A DNA stretch of 64,000 nucleotides from Trinickia caryophylli (GCF_034424545.1 NZ_CP139971.1:1674001-1738000), one strand, 5' to 3'. Numbered from the stretch's first letter, positions 17,681 to 29,200 are shown. Numbers and translations: made by a program. The notes: a model not told the origin generated them from the letters alone.

Positions 17681-19294
17681 ATGTTCAGCAAGATCAAGCT
17701 GGCTTCGGGCCTGCTTGCCGTATTGGCGGCATTCTGTTTGCTCCAGCTTCTTACGGGTGGGCTCGGTTTCTGGTCGTTGACGAGCACTCATCGTGACGTG
17801 CGCGATCTCGCCAACGTGGCACTGTCTCAGGTCGACGCCGCCAATGAAACTACGCAGCATCTGATGGACGCGCGCATCAATTTGTCGCGCGCCGGCACCC
17901 GGATGATCGGCGGCGCGGCCGAACCGACGAAGATCGTCGATCATGCCCGCGAGCAGCTCGCGCTTGCCGAGCAGTCGTTCGCGCGCTTTGCGCGTGCCCC
18001 GAAAGACACCGAGGAAAATCGTCAGCGTGCCGCGGCCCTGGAAGTGAAATACAAGGCGCTGCACGGCGCGCTGAGCGAGCTCGTGCAGTTTCTCGATTCG
18101 GGCAACATCAAGGCGTTTCTCGACCAGCCGACGCAGTCGTTCCAGGACGGCTACGTGGAAGCCGTGCAGGGCTTTACCGACTACGGCAACGCGCGCAGCC
18201 AGGCATCGCTCGAATCGATCGATCGCCGCGTGGCGGTTTTCCGCAGCGTGAGCGTGGCGATACTCGTCGCCCTGCTGCTCGGCACGGCCGCTGTCTATGC
18301 GGCGCTCAGGCGCGGCGTGGTTGCGCCGCTCGAGGAGGCGGGCCGCCATTTCGAGCGCATCGCACGCGGCAAACTCATCGAGCCGATCGCGGCGCGCGGT
18401 ACGAACGAAATCGGGCGTCTGTTCGAAGGCCTCGCACGGATGCAGGCGAGCGTGGCTCAAACAGTCAAGACCGTACGCGACGCCGCGGACTCCATTCATC
18501 TCGGCGCAGACGAAATTGCCACGGGCAATGCGGATTTGTCGGCGCGCACGGAAAGTCAGGCGGCTTCTTTGCAGCAGACTGCGTCGAGCATGGAAGAGCT
18601 CACCGCTACTGTGCGGCAAAACGCCGATCATGCGCGCGCGGCCAATGCGCTGGCTGAGGAGGCGCTGCAGGCGACGACGCAAGGCACCGGCGTGGTCGAG
18701 AGCGTCGTCGACAAGATGCGTGCGATCGCCCAGAGTTCGGATCGGATCGCGCAGATCATCTCCGTCATCGACGGTATTGCGTTCCAGACGAACATTCTCG
18801 CGCTCAACGCGGCCGTGGAAGCGGCGCGCGCGGGCGAGCAGGGGCGCGGCTTTGCCGTCGTCGCGGGCGAGGTGCGCGGCCTCGCGCAGCGCAGCGCGCA
18901 GTCGGCCAAGGAAATCAATGCGCTCATCAGCGAGTCGGTCACACAGATCGAGGGCGGATCGGAACTCGTCGAGCGGGCAGGCGGCGCGATGCAGAAGGTG
19001 TCGGCATCGATCTCGCGCGTCACGCAGATGGTGGCCGAGATCAGCGCGTCGTCGATCGAGCAAAGCACCGGGATCGAGCAGGTCAATCAGGCCGTCTCGC
19101 AGATGGACAGCATGACGCAGCAAAATGCGGCGCTCGTCGAAGAAGCGGCTGCCGCGGCTTCGTCGCTTCACCAGCAGACACGGCACCTCACGGCTGCCGT
19201 GTCGGTGTTCGAAGTGTCCGACCGCGTGAGCCGGGATGCGCGGTTCGCTTCGGCCGATCAGCCGCTTTTCGCAAGCACCGCGGCTGCGCGCTGA
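17681..19294 (+). CDS. Methyl-accepting chemotaxis protein
   Basis: This 537-residue inner-membrane receptor has a first membrane span at about residues 7-30, a periplasmic four-helix-type sensor of about 155 residues and a second span around 188-210. A HAMP region and a cytoplasmic signalling domain follow, with the hairpin tip [20 protein letters not shown]. No C-terminal pentapeptide for CheR/CheB docking is seen. The start is the ATG at 17681 behind CGAGGTG. A FliA-type promoter at 17585-17611 ties it to the flagellar regulon. It would pass ligand signals to CheA/CheW; the ligand is unknown. Confidence 0.93.
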   Translation: MFSKIKLASGLLAVLAAFCLLQLLTGGLGFWSLTSTHRDVRDLANVALSQVDAANETTQHLMDARINLSRAGTRMIGGAAEPTKIVDHAREQLALAEQSFARFARAPKDTEENRQRAAALEVKYKALHGALSELVQFLDSGNIKAFLDQPTQSFQDGYVEAVQGFTDYGNARSQASLESIDRRVAVFRSVSVAILVALLLGTAAVYAALRRGVVAPLEEAGRHFERIARGKLIEPIAARGTNEIGRLFEGLARMQASVAQTVKTVRDAADSIHLGADEIATGNADLSARTESQAASLQQTASSMEELTATVRQNADHARAANALAEEALQATTQGTGVVESVVDKMRAIAQSSDRIAQIISVIDGIAFQTNILALNAAVEAARAGEQGRGFAVVAGEVRGLAQRSAQSAKEINALISESVTQIEGGSELVERAGGAMQKVSASISRVTQMVAEISASSIEQSTGIEQVNQAVSQMDSMTQQNAALVEEAAAAASSLHQQTRHLTAAVSVFEVSDRVSRDARFASADQPLFASTAAAR

Positions 19295-19307
19295 TTCCGC
19301 CGAGCGC

Positions 19308-19328
19308 GGCCGCCCGCTTGGGGCGGCC
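19308..19328. terminator. Perfect 8-bp hairpin between convergent genes
   Basis: GGCCGCCC (19308-19315) and GGGCGGCC (19321-19328) form an 8-bp perfect stem with a five-base loop, 14 bases after the chemoreceptor stop and facing the convergent isomerase gene. There is no T-tract on either side, so simple intrinsic termination is uncertain; it may instead block 3' decay. Confidence 0.4.
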
Positions 19329-19414
19329 ATGTCGGCCGGCTGATTGGCGTGGCGCAGGCGGGCGGTTGCAGCCCGGCGGGCAGCAATAGCCGATCCGCGC
19401 CTGGGCCGTTGCGC

Positions 19415-20518
19415 TCAGGCCGGCAGCGCGGCGTAGGCGGTGGCGAGGTGGTAGGGCGTCGTCGACGGCATGTCGGCACGGGCAACCGCTCCCGCGGCGC
19501 TCTTGCATTCGTACCATCCGCGCGCATGCAGGAAGCGCGCGCGGAACCGCTCGATTTGCGGTGCGAGCCGCGCACGGTCGTCGTCGGTGGCGCGCGTGGC
19601 GAGTGCACGCAGATACTCGGTTTGAGCCCAGATGCGTTGCGTGGCGTCCTGCATCGAGCCATCCTCGTTCAGCGCTGCGCACACGCCGCCCGTGGCCGCA
19701 TCCACGCCGTGCCGCTGCGCGAAGTCGAAGCCGCGCTCGAGTGTGGCGGCGAGCCCGGACGCGCCGATCTTCGTGCCCGCCGCGCGCGCGAGATAGAACC
19801 ATTCGAATTGATGGCCGGGTTCGAGCCGGTTGCCGGCCGAACCAACAGGTAGCTCCGCGATCGCGCCGCTCGGCGCATGCACGAACGTGCCTGCCACGGC
19901 ATCCGCCAGACGGGCGAGCGCCGTATCGAAGGCTGCGTCCGCCGTTGCCGCACCGGCCGCGAGGTAAGCCTCCGTAAGATGCATGAGCGGGTTTTGCAGC
20001 GGGCCGGCCTGAATCGTCGAGAACCCGGCGTCGAGCGCCGCATTGAGCAGTCCGGCGCCCGCCGCGAAGCGTGTCTCGATGAGCGCCGCCGTTTCGGCGA
20101 TCACAGCGAGTGCATCGCGGTTGCCGGATGTGGCCGCGTATTGCGCGCAAGCGAAAACGACGAAGGCGTGCGTGTAGAGGTCTTTCGTCGTGTCCAGCGG
20201 ACTGCCTTGGGCATCGACGCTATAGAACCAGCCGCCGTGCCGGGTGTCGCGGAAGTACCGGCAAAGCGAATCGAAGAGCGTATCGGCGCGAGCGGCATTG
20301 CCGGATAGCGAGAAGACGAAAAGCTGACGTGCGCAGGCCATTGCCCGGTAGCGCTCGACGGGAAGCGGCTTGTGATCGTCCGGGCTCAGCGCCTCGTACG
20401 GCAGGCGCATCGCGCCGTTGAAGCCAGGGCCCTGCCACAACGGCATGACGAGCTGGTCGAAATGGGCGCGCAACGCGGCGCATTGGGCTGCGATCGCAGC
20501 ATCGGCGGTAACCGGCAT
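19415..20518 (-). CDS. AGE family epimerase/isomerase
   Basis: This 367-residue protein belongs to the N-acylglucosamine 2-epimerase / mannose isomerase (alpha/alpha)6-barrel family. Supporting motifs are RHGGWFYSVDAQGSP, TKDLYTHAFVVFACAQY (active-site His), NPLMHLTEAYLAAG and GHQFEWFYLARAAG. The start at MPVTADAAIAAQC is chosen because the upstream in-frame sequence is basic and non-conserved. The enzymes interconvert mannose/fructose or epimerise N-acyl-hexosamines; bacterial members of this size are often mannose or sulfosugar isomerases. The length is slightly short for the family. It is divergent from the membrane protein gene at 20752 and has no sugar-pathway neighbours. Confidence 0.82.
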   Translation of the reverse strand: MPVTADAAIAAQCAALRAHFDQLVMPLWQGPGFNGAMRLPYEALSPDDHKPLPVERYRAMACARQLFVFSLSGNAARADTLFDSLCRYFRDTRHGGWFYSVDAQGSPLDTTKDLYTHAFVVFACAQYAATSGNRDALAVIAETAALIETRFAAGAGLLNAALDAGFSTIQAGPLQNPLMHLTEAYLAAGAATADAAFDTALARLADAVAGTFVHAPSGAIAELPVGSAGNRLEPGHQFEWFYLARAAGTKIGASGLAATLERGFDFAQRHGVDAATGGVCAALNEDGSMQDATQRIWAQTEYLRALATRATDDDRARLAPQIERFRARFLHARGWYECKSAAGAVARADMPSTTPYHLATAYAALPA

Positions 20519-20751
20519 AAGCTCGAACGGGTTCGGAGATCGATGCGCGAGCGGATGCCGCGCGCGCGAAGCGCCAAGGATAAAGCAATTGCGGCCCGAT
20601 GCGCAGCGCCGGGCGGGCGCATGGTGTGCAAACGGTCCTATCGAAGCGCGGCACCGTGGACCGATCATGAGACAATGCCGCCTTCGCGAAAAGCGACGAT
20701 CGAACAACGCAACAGACGAGCGGCGCACGGCCGCTCCGGTTTTACTACGCT

Positions 20752-21876
20752 ATGGCAGATTCCGAAGCATCTTCGACTTCCCGTGCTCCCCGGTCCGCCG
20801 CGGCCAGGCGCCGCGCACGTGCGGCATTGTCGGGCGCCGATCCGCGGCCCGAATTCGCCGAGCCCGCCATCGACGAGCCCGAGCAAGGCGCCGCGCAAGC
20901 GGTGCCGGCACCGAGCGCCGACGATTTACTCGGCGCCGGCCAACTGATGAACTTCGATCCCCGGCAACGTACGCTGATGGGGTTCGAGCTGCCTGAAGAT
21001 ACGCTGGCGGCCTTGAGGACGCAGGCGGCTCAGGTCGGCGCGGATGCGCTGCCGCCCGCAGTGCCGGCAGCGGAACCCGAGCCGAAACCCGAGCCGAAAG
21101 ATGCGGCGGCTTTAGCGCCGGTGCGTTCGCGGCCTGCCGAGGCCGATACACGCGCGCAGGCCGCGCAGGCAGCACCGCCCACTGCTCGAGCGGGCGCTCC
21201 GTCGACAGAGCCCTCTGCGGCTGCCGGCGGAAACCCGCCGCGACAGACCGAGGGCGTGCCTGGACCCGAAGTGCGCGTGGGCGCCGCGGCCGCACCGCGT
21301 ACCCCGCCGCCCGCACGGCCGGTGCCTGCTCCCATGGCCGAGTCCTCGCCGGCGCGCACCGCATGGTCGCCCGAGCCGCTTGTCGCGCCGCGGCCTGCCG
21401 CAGTCGAACCGGCGCTGCCCATCGCGCAGGATCCGGCGCTTGCCCAAACGGTCGCGGCGCTCTCGCGCTCGCTCGCCGATGAATGCCGTCGCGCCGAACA
21501 GGGGCGGCGCCGCGCCGCGAGGTGGTTGGCCGCGACGGTCGTCGTCTCGGGGCTGCTGCTTGCGTCGAGCGTTGCCGAGATCGTCATGCTCACCCGCACG
21601 CTGCGCGAAACCACCGAAGCTCAGCGGAAAACAGAAGCGTTGCTCCGTAGCCAGCAGAGTGCTCTGGCGGCGTTTGTCGATACGGCACAAGCCGCGTCGG
21701 CCGACATCCATGGCACGGCCGAGGCTTTGACCGCCAAGCTGGCCGCGCTCTCGGCGCGGACCCCCGCCGTACCGCAGGCGCAGCGGCCCGAGCCTGCCGC
21801 CGTCCGCAGACATACGCGTTCGCCGCGCGTGCGCAAGGCAGGGGACAAGCCGCGCAGCGCCGCCGGTGCACCCTGA
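20752..21876 (+). CDS. Ala/Pro-rich single-span membrane protein, unknown
   Basis: This 374-residue protein has a long N-terminal region (about 1-240) of low complexity, rich in Ala, Pro and Glu. It is followed by a charged helix, one membrane span around residues 262-285 (WLAATVVVSGLLLASSVAEI), and a helical, probably coiled-coil segment with a basic C-terminus. There is no N-terminal signal, so the Pro-rich part is probably cytoplasmic. No domain was recognised. It resembles scaffold or polar-organising proteins in composition only. It is divergent from the AGE-family isomerase, with which it shares a 233-base intergenic region. Confidence 0.6.
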   Translation: MADSEASSTSRAPRSAAARRRARAALSGADPRPEFAEPAIDEPEQGAAQAVPAPSADDLLGAGQLMNFDPRQRTLMGFELPEDTLAALRTQAAQVGADALPPAVPAAEPEPKPEPKDAAALAPVRSRPAEADTRAQAAQAAPPTARAGAPSTEPSAAAGGNPPRQTEGVPGPEVRVGAAAAPRTPPPARPVPAPMAESSPARTAWSPEPLVAPRPAAVEPALPIAQDPALAQTVAALSRSLADECRRAEQGRRRAARWLAATVVVSGLLLASSVAEIVMLTRTLRETTEAQRKTEALLRSQQSALAAFVDTAQAASADIHGTAEALTAKLAALSARTPAVPQAQRPEPAAVRRHTRSPRVRKAGDKPRSAAGAP

Positions 21877-21909
21877 TGCTCCTCGCAAACCTGAAATTTG
21901 CGTAAGCAA

Positions 21910-21956
21910 GCACCGGTACGCGCACCGCCTGCCGACGGCGGGACCGCTACCGGTGC
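21910..21956. repeat. Nested inverted repeat between convergent genes
   Basis: GCACCGGTA (21910-21918) and TACCGGTGC (21948-21956) are perfect 9-bp inverted repeats, and inside them CCGCC (21925-21929) pairs with GGCGG (21937-21941). The nested structure lies between the convergent membrane-protein and copA genes, where a two-way transcription barrier would be expected. No T-tract is present. Confidence 0.5.
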
Positions 21957-22014
21957 CGACCACTTTTGCGGCACCGGGCACCCGGCCGGCTCGCCGTCGC
22001 GGGCGGCCCGGCGG

Positions 22015-24285
22015 TTATCGCTTCCAGCGTTTCAGCAAAAGCGCGTTCGTCACGACGCTGACGCTCGAAAATGCCATCGCCGCACCCGCCAGCATGGGAT
22101 TGAGCAACCCGAGGGCGGCGAGCGGAATGCCGATCAGGTTGTAGACGAACGCCCAAAAGAGGTTTTGCTGGATCTTGCGATAGGTGCGCCTCGAGATTTC
22201 GATCGCGTCGGCCACGAGCGACGGCTCGCCGCGCATGAGCGTGATGCCGGAAGCATGCATCGCCACGTCCGTTCCGCTGGCGAACGCAATGCCGATATCG
22301 GCGGCGGCGAGCGCGGGGGCGTCGTTGATTCCGTCGCCGGCCATCGCCACGATGCCCCCCGTTCCCGCCTTCAATTCGGCCACGACGCGCGCCTTGTCTT
22401 CCGGAAGCACCTGCGCATGGAACTCGTCGATGCCGAGCGCGGCGGCCACGGCAGCGGCTGCGCCGCGGTTGTCGCCTGTCAGCAGCACGCTGCGCACGCC
22501 GCGTGCTGCGAGCCGCTCGATGGCCGCGCGCGCATCGGGCTTGATCGTGTCGCCGAACGCGATCAACGCGAGCGCGGCGGCGGGACGGTCGGCCGCGGTG
22601 GCGCGCATGAGCCACGAGACGGTGTTGCCCGCGGCTTCGAGCGAGCGAGCCTGCGCGAGCGAGTCTGCGGGCGGCTCGATGCCGAGTTCCGAGAGCCAGC
22701 GTCCGTTGCCGAGCATGAAGGTATCGCCGTCGACTTGCGCCTGCACGCCGCGGCCGGCAACCGCCTGCGCGTGAGAGACGGCCGGCAGTGGGGTGCCGGT
22801 CTCGCCGCGCCGCACATCGAAGGCGGAAACGAGCGCGCGAGCGAGCGGGTGATCGCTGCCATGCTCGAGGGCGGCGGCGAGCGCAAGCGCATGATCGCGA
22901 TCGATGCCAATGGTCTCCAAGGCAGTGACCTCGGGCTTGCCTTGCGTGAGCGTACCTGTCTTGTCGAATGCGACCACGGCGACGCGCTGCGCGAGCTCGA
23001 GCGCCTGCGCGTCCTTGATCAGAATGCCGTGGCGGGCCGCGACACCGGTGCCTGCCATGATCGCGGCCGGTGTCGCGAGGCCGAGGGCGCACGGGCAGGC
23101 AATGACGAGCACCGATACGGCATTGAGAATCGCGGTTTCGCCCGATGCGCCCGCGATCAGCCAGCCGGCGAGCGTGGCGGCCGCGAGCACGAGGATGGCC
23201 GGCACGAAGACGGCGCTGACGCGGTCGACGAGGCGCTGGATCGGCGCCTTCCGGGCCTGCGCCGATTCCACGAGCCGGATGATGCGCGCCAGCGTCGTCT
23301 CGGCACCGATTGCCCGCGTCGTAACCGCGATCAGTCCCTCGCCGTTGATGGAGCCGCCGGTCACGCGTTCGCCCGGCCCTTTGACCACGGGCAGACTTTC
23401 GCCCGTGATCAGCGCCTCGTCCACGTGCGTGCGGCCGTCCAGAATGACACCATCCACGGGCACGCGCTCGCCGGGCCGTACGACCACCACCATGCCCAAG
23501 CGCACCTGCCCGAGCGGCACTTCGTGCTCGCTTCCGTCGGCTTGCCGCACGCGGGCACGGTCGGGCCGCAGCGCGTTGAGCGCGCGGATCGCGTTGGTCG
23601 TCTCGCGCTTGGCGCGAGCCTCGAGCCATTTGCCGAGACGCACGAGAGCGATCACGACGGCCGATGCTTCGAAATAGAGGTGCATGGTGTCGCCGGGATG
23701 GACGAGCATCTGCCATACGCTCAGGCCGTAGGCCGCCGACGTGCCGAGTGCGACGAGCAGGTCCATGTTGCCGGTGCGGGCGCGCACGGCGCGATAGGCG
23801 CCCACATAGAACCTTGCACCGCACGCGAACTGGACGATGCTCGCGAGCGCCAGCTGCAGGGTGGCCGGCAGCATCAGCTCGATCCCGACTGCACCGGCAA
23901 GCATCGGCAACATGAGGGGCAGCGCGAGCGCCCCCGCCACGGCCACGGCCGCCAGTTCGCGCCGCGCCTGCCGGCGCTTGTCTTCGTCGGCCGCATCCGC
24001 CGCGGTGTCGCCCGCGACGGCCGCCTCTTGCGCGAAAGGCCGCGCTTCGTAGCCGGCATCGACGACAGCCTTGACGAGCCGGGCTTCCTCATCCGTGCTG
24101 GCGGGCTCGGCGAGCCGGACGGTGGCCCGCTCGGTGGCGAGATTGACCGACACCTCGACGACGCCCGGCACGCGTGCAAGCGCTTTTTCGACGCGCCGTG
24201 CACACGAGGCGCACGTCATGCCGCCGATATCGAGTTCGGTGGTGCTGGCCGCGAGTCCGGTTATTGGTGAAGAGAGATCGGTCAT
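22015..24285 (-). CDS. copA: Cu+-exporting P1B-type ATPase
   Basis: This 756-residue protein has one N-terminal heavy-metal-associated domain with [10 protein letters not shown] (Cys25 and Cys28), eight predicted membrane helices, the transport motif CPC in [15 protein letters not shown], the phosphorylation motif DKTGTLT and the hinge [21 protein letters not shown]-type pumps with a CxxC domain export Cu(I) or Ag(I) from the cytoplasm at the cost of ATP. A MerR-family promoter with a 19-base spacer (24331-24361) directly precedes the gene and matches CueR-controlled copper promoters, which supports copper as the substrate. No CueR gene or copper chaperone lies beside it. Confidence 0.92.
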   Translation of the reverse strand: MTDLSSPITGLAASTTELDIGGMTCASCARRVEKALARVPGVVEVSVNLATERATVRLAEPASTDEEARLVKAVVDAGYEARPFAQEAAVAGDTAADAADEDKRRQARRELAAVAVAGALALPLMLPMLAGAVGIELMLPATLQLALASIVQFACGARFYVGAYRAVRARTGNMDLLVALGTSAAYGLSVWQMLVHPGDTMHLYFEASAVVIALVRLGKWLEARAKRETTNAIRALNALRPDRARVRQADGSEHEVPLGQVRLGMVVVVRPGERVPVDGVILDGRTHVDEALITGESLPVVKGPGERVTGGSINGEGLIAVTTRAIGAETTLARIIRLVESAQARKAPIQRLVDRVSAVFVPAILVLAAATLAGWLIAGASGETAILNAVSVLVIACPCALGLATPAAIMAGTGVAARHGILIKDAQALELAQRVAVVAFDKTGTLTQGKPEVTALETIGIDRDHALALAAALEHGSDHPLARALVSAFDVRRGETGTPLPAVSHAQAVAGRGVQAQVDGDTFMLGNGRWLSELGIEPPADSLAQARSLEAAGNTVSWLMRATAADRPAAALALIAFGDTIKPDARAAIERLAARGVRSVLLTGDNRGAAAAVAAALGIDEFHAQVLPEDKARVVAELKAGTGGIVAMAGDGINDAPALAAADIGIAFASGTDVAMHASGITLMRGEPSLVADAIEISRRTYRKIQQNLFWAFVYNLIGIPLAALGLLNPMLAGAAMAFSSVSVVTNALLLKRWKR

Positions 24286-24330
24286 GATGGAATGATGGGG
24301 CGAGGCGGCACGTGTCGCCGCGATGCAAGC

Positions 24331-24361
24331 AGTATCGACATTCCAACGATGGGAAGGTCAA
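24331..24361 (-). promoter_or_regulatory. CueR/MerR-type copA promoter with 19-bp spacer
   Basis: On the minus strand, TTGACC (24361-24356) and GATACT (24336-24331) are separated by 19 bases. The spacer carries the imperfect dyad ACCTTCC...GGAATGT, matching at six of seven positions. Long 19-base spacers with this dyad are the mark of MerR-family activated promoters, and the sequence closely resembles CueR sites. It lies about 45 bases upstream of the copper ATPase start. Confidence 0.8.
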
Positions 24362-24760
24362 GCGCTGTCTGCGAGATCGGGTGCGACTTCGTGCCTCGCG
24401 TGCAACTGATTGGCCTGATCGGCGGTCCGACCCTTCCGTGGTGCTGCGAAGATGCATCGGGCCGCCGCATCGGCATTCGCCGCGACGGTGTGCGAAAGGT
24501 TGCATGCGGGCCTGTGCCCGCCGGTCGCGGCCGGGGCTCCGGGCCACGGCACCACCCGCGCACACGAAATATAGTGGGACGCGCGGTGCGCCGATTCGCT
24601 ACTCACGGCACACCGCTCGGTGTTGTTCTTGCTTACTGGTCGAGGATACGATAAAACGCTTTCGCGATTCGACGAGATCGCCGCGCGAATCGTCCTGGCC
24701 GGACGAGCACCGCGTCACGAGCCCGCGATGCGGAGATGCGGGCCACTTATCGACATTCAG
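24362..24760. other. Intergenic region between copA and the DUF1254 gene
   Basis: About 400 bases without a credible gene; open frames here are short and lack ribosome sites. Apart from the copper promoter on its left side, the only candidate signal is a plus-strand promoter for the lipoprotein gene: TTGTTC (24623-24628), 18 bases, TACGAT (24647-24652). Nothing else stands out. Confidence 0.4.
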
Positions 24761-26233
24761 ATGACAAAGACAACAACAATGCGACACACGTTATCACCCG
24801 CCGGGGTTGCCTCGTGGCTTAGCGGCCTTGCCGTCGTCTTGCTGGCCGGATGCGCGAGCGCGCCGCATCCGGCGGCATCGTCGCCCGCTCATGGGTGGAC
24901 CAAGGACGAAGTATCCGACTCCTATATATTCGGCTATCCGCTCGTCATGATGACGAGCGCGCGTACCGCCGTGCCCGTCGAGGAGCGCAACGTGCTGCAT
25001 CGTGCAGCCGCATTGCCGGCTGCCGACGACCCGGGGCTCGCGCCGAAGGCCGATGTCGACACCCTTGCCGCAACCGCCTGGCTCGATCTCGGCAACGGTC
25101 CTGTCGTGCTTTCGTTGCCCGCGACGCGAGGCCAGTACCTCGATGCGCGCGTGCTGGATCTCTGGACGAACGTCGTCTGGTCCACGGGCGCGCCGGCCGG
25201 CGCACGCACGGCAACCGCGAAGCCGCGCCTGATCGTGTTCGTGCCGCCGGGCTGGGATGGTACGTTGCCCGCATCGGCGGAGCGCGTCGAGGCGCCCGGA
25301 ACGAGCCTCTGGCTGTCCGTGCGCACGGCCGCGACGAACCCGCGCGAGCTGGCCGGTGCCCGGCGCCTGGCTGCCGAGGCGGAGGTCGCACCGCTTGCCG
25401 CGTTCATGGAAGCCTCGCAGTCGAAGCACCGCGGCAAGCATGTGCGCGGTGGGAAGTCGCGCCACGAGGCCGGCGCGCCGGCGGACGAGGCGCAATCGTT
25501 TGCCGACAGCCCGCAGGCGCAGGCCGCGGCCGTAGCGGCTCTCGATGCAAACGCCTTCTTCACGCGGCTGGCCGACGCTTTGCGCGACAACCCGCCGTCG
25601 CCGCCCGACGCTCATGCGCTCGAGATCCTGGCGGATCTCGGCGTGAAGCCGGGTGAGCCCGTGCGTTTGCCGGCTGGCGCCGGCGAGGCGATCAAGGCGG
25701 GGCTTGCCGATGCGCACACGCGCCTTGGGACGGCACCCGTCAATGCGCTATCGGCGAACGGGTGGACGTGGCTCGGCGACGGTATCGGCCATTACGACGA
25801 CGACTACGCGTTGCGCGCCTACACGGCTTACACGCGGCCTGGCAGCGGCACGAAGGAAGACGGGGTCATCGCGCTGGCGGCGGCCGACGGCGACGGCGAA
25901 GCGCTGGACGGCGGCAGCCGCTATATCCTGCATTTTTCCGCCAAAGGGTTGCCGCCGACGCGGGCGTTCTGGACACTGACGGCTTATACGGCGGACGGCG
26001 CCCTCGTTGACGGGCGTGTGCCGCGGCGTTCGATCGCTTCGCGCGACGGCCTGCGGCGCAACCGCGACGGGTCCATCGACATTTATGTCCAGAAGGTGTC
26101 GCCGGGCCGCGCGCACCAGTCCAATTGGCTGCCGGTGCCCGAAGGTCCATTCCAGCTCGTGATGCGGCTCTACGCTCCGCAGGCGGCGGCGACCGACGGC
26201 AGTTGGCAGCCGCCCGCGCTCGTGCGCAAGTAA
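24761..26233 (+). CDS. DUF1254/DUF1214 domain lipoprotein
   Basis: This 490-residue protein opens with a lipoprotein signal (hydrophobic SGLAVVLLAGCASAP, lipobox LAGC), so it is probably anchored in a membrane facing the periplasm. DUF1254 follows (DSYIFGYPLVMMTSARTA, then RGQYLDARVLDLWTNVVWSTG), with a C-terminal DUF1214 part (AFWTLTAYTADGALV, near VSPGRAHQSNWLPVPEGPFQ). The domain pair is widespread and its biochemical role is unknown. Translation may start at 24761 or at the ATG at 24779; neither has a strong ribosome site. A His/Lys/Arg-rich insert near residue 225 is unusual. The AsmA-like gene follows 12 bases later, so they probably form an operon. Confidence 0.82.
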   Translation: MTKTTTMRHTLSPAGVASWLSGLAVVLLAGCASAPHPAASSPAHGWTKDEVSDSYIFGYPLVMMTSARTAVPVEERNVLHRAAALPAADDPGLAPKADVDTLAATAWLDLGNGPVVLSLPATRGQYLDARVLDLWTNVVWSTGAPAGARTATAKPRLIVFVPPGWDGTLPASAERVEAPGTSLWLSVRTAATNPRELAGARRLAAEAEVAPLAAFMEASQSKHRGKHVRGGKSRHEAGAPADEAQSFADSPQAQAAAVAALDANAFFTRLADALRDNPPSPPDAHALEILADLGVKPGEPVRLPAGAGEAIKAGLADAHTRLGTAPVNALSANGWTWLGDGIGHYDDDYALRAYTAYTRPGSGTKEDGVIALAAADGDGEALDGGSRYILHFSAKGLPPTRAFWTLTAYTADGALVDGRVPRRSIASRDGLRRNRDGSIDIYVQKVSPGRAHQSNWLPVPEGPFQLVMRLYAPQAAATDGSWQPPALVRK

Positions 26234-26245
26234 CCCGGAGGGCGG

Positions 26246-29200
26246 ATGCCAAGCGAATCGACGGCTGACAAGACGAAGGCCTGGGTGAAGCTGCGGGGTG
26301 TGGTCCGGGGTGTGTTCCGGGGTATGTTCGTTTCGCGGCGCACGCGCCGCATCGCGATTTCGGTGGTGGCCTTCGTCGCCCTGCTCGGGGTGGCGGGTTT
26401 TTTCGCGGCGCCGCCGCTGATCCGGCACGTTGCCGAAACGCAGCTCACGAGCGCGCTTGGGCGGCCCACGGCGATCGAACGGGTCAAGCTCAACCCCTAC
26501 ACCCTGCGGCTGGAAGCCGACGGCATCCGCATCGACGATAAAGATGGCGGCGCGCCGCTTCTGAGCGCCCAGCGCCTGATCGTGCGCGTGTCGTGGGTCT
26601 CGCTCCTGCGCTTTGCACCCATCGTCGAGGAACTGCGGCTCGACGCACCGCGCGCGAACGTCGTCCGCTACGATGCGCAGCGCTTCAATTTCACGGACAT
26701 CGTCGAGAAGTTTTCGGCGCCTTCCGGGAAGCCCGAAACGAGGCCGATGCTGTTTTCCGTGTCCAACATCGCCGTGGAGAATGGCCGCATCGATTTCGAC
26801 GACCGCCTGCTCGGCCAGCGGCACGTCGTCGACCAGCTCTCGCTCGGCGTGCCATTCATCGCGACGCTGCCGTCCAAGACCGATATTTTCGTCGATCCGC
26901 GCTTCGCGGCCCGCGTGGATGGAAGCCCGATCAGCGTTGGCGGCAAGACCAAGCCGTTCGCGGCCTCGCGCGAATCGGAAGTCGAACTCAAGTTCGACGG
27001 GCTCGATTTGCCGAAACTGCTGTCTTACGTGCCGGCCAAGCTGCCGGTGGCGATGGAGAGCGGCAAATTAGCGGGCAATTTGAAGCTGCGTTTCGCGATG
27101 AGCGGTGCGGTGCCGACGCTGACGGTGGCGGGTACGGCGGACCTCGCCGAGGCGCGGCTCGTCGACGCCGGGCACGCGCCGCTCTTCGCGGCCCAGGCGG
27201 TACACGTCGCAGCCGCTACGCTGCAGCCGTTCAAGAATATCTACCACTTCGACGAGATCCGGCTCGAGCAGCCCTCGCTGCATCTTGCGCGCGAGCGTTC
27301 GGGGGAACTCAGCGTGGCGCGGGCGTTTGCGCCCGCCGCGCCTGCGGCCTCGTCCGCGGCGCCGGCGTCGGTGCCAGCGTCAGCGCCTGCGGTGGCCGCA
27401 CCGCCTACCGACGTCTCGATCAAGCATCTCGCGCTCGACGACGGCAAGGTGGAATTGGAAGACCGCGCACCTGCCGAGCCGGTAAGGCTTGCGCTCGATG
27501 ATCTGAACGTTGCGCTCGACGGCTTTTCGACACTCGCCGATACCCCCGCGCGCTATACGGTGCGCACGGCGCTGGCGCAGGGCGGTACGCTGGCGGCAAC
27601 GGGCTCCGTCGGCGTAGTCGGCAAGCGTGCCGACGCGAAGATCACGGCCGACGCGTTGCCGCTCGCGCTGGCACAGCCCTATCTCGAGGGCATCACGGCC
27701 GCGCGGCTGTCGGCGGGCACGCTCGGCGGCACCGTGGTGCTCGACGCCAACTGGTCGCAGGCGCCAGCGGCGGTACGCGTCGGCGAGAGCGAGCTGGCGC
27801 TGAAGTCAGTGAAGATTGCCGGAGCGGGCCCAACGGCGCCCGCCATCGCACTCGGCGACGGGCGTCTGGCGATCAAGCAGATCGATCTCGCCGCGCGCAC
27901 GGCCGATATCGCTTCGATCGAGGCGACCGGGCTCGCGGTCAAGGGCACGCGTGAAAAGGACGGCCGTATCGATCTGGCCGCCTGGGCGGCTCCGGCTGGC
28001 GCGAAGCCGGCTCCCGCACGCGAAAGCGAGGCGAGGCGAAGCGAAAACGAGCGTAAGCGCCAATCCGCTCACCAGGCGGCGCCGACCCGCGCCGCCGCGT
28101 CGAAAGACGCAACCGCACCGGGCTGGAGATACTCGATCGGGCAGGTCCGCCTGAAAGACGGTTCGGCCGATATCCTCGACCAAGTGCCCGCGCGGCCGGC
28201 GAAGTTTCGGTTCACGTCCGTCCAGCTCGAGGCCGGCGGCCTCAGCAACGACATGGGGCATGCGCTGCCCGTGAAGCTCAGCGCGACCCTGAACGGCAAG
28301 GGTACGCTGGAAACCGCAGGCAACGTCGTACCGGACCCGCTCGACGCTTCGTTGACGCTGCGCGCGAATCGTCTCGACGTGGCCGCCTTCGAACCCTATT
28401 TCGGCGACAGCCTCAATGCCGTGGTCGCCAGCGCGCTGGCCAACGCGGGCGGCAATCTGAAGCTTTCGATGGTCAAGGGCGCGGTGAAGGCATCGTTCCG
28501 CGGTGGCGCGGCGCTTGTCGACGTGCGTTTGCTCGACCGGATCACGTCGGCGCCTCTCGCGGGGTGGCGCTCGCTGGCGCTCAACCGCGTCAACGCCCGA
28601 TACGACGAGCGCGGCACCGATCTCGACATCGGCCGGGTGACGTTCGCTCAGTTCTTCGGCAGCGTGTTGCTGAGTGCACAGGGCAAGCTCAATCTCGACG
28701 ACGTGCTGGCCCGCGAGAAAGGTGCCGAGGCGCCGGCGGTGGCGGAACAGCATGGCAAGACGACGACTGCCGTGGTCGAGCACGAGGAAAAGCCGCCCAC
28801 GTCGCACCCGCTGCGCGCGCGCGTCGGTGAAGTGGTGCTGCAGCAGGGCCGCGTGAACTACACCGACAACTTCGTGAAGCCGAACTACACCGCGAACCTT
28901 GTCGACATCACCGGTACGATCGGTGCGTTCGGCACGGAAACACGTACACCGGCGCCCGTGAACGTCGGCGCGAATCTGGCCGGCAACGGCCCGATCGCGA
29001 TACGCGGCACCGTCGATCCGCTTGCGCCGAAGCCTTCCCTCGACCTGACGGCGAGCGCACACGACATCGAGCTCACGAACCTCACGCCGTACTCGCTCAA
29101 GTACGCCGGCTACCCGATCACGAAGGGCAAGCTCAACGTGGAACTGCACTACAAGCTCGACAACGATCTGCTGAGTGCGAACAACCACCTGTTCATCGAT

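Noticed and set aside
17663..19330. A 555-codon minus-strand frame opposite the chemoreceptor.
   Set aside because: Antisense shadow of a well-supported chemotaxis protein.
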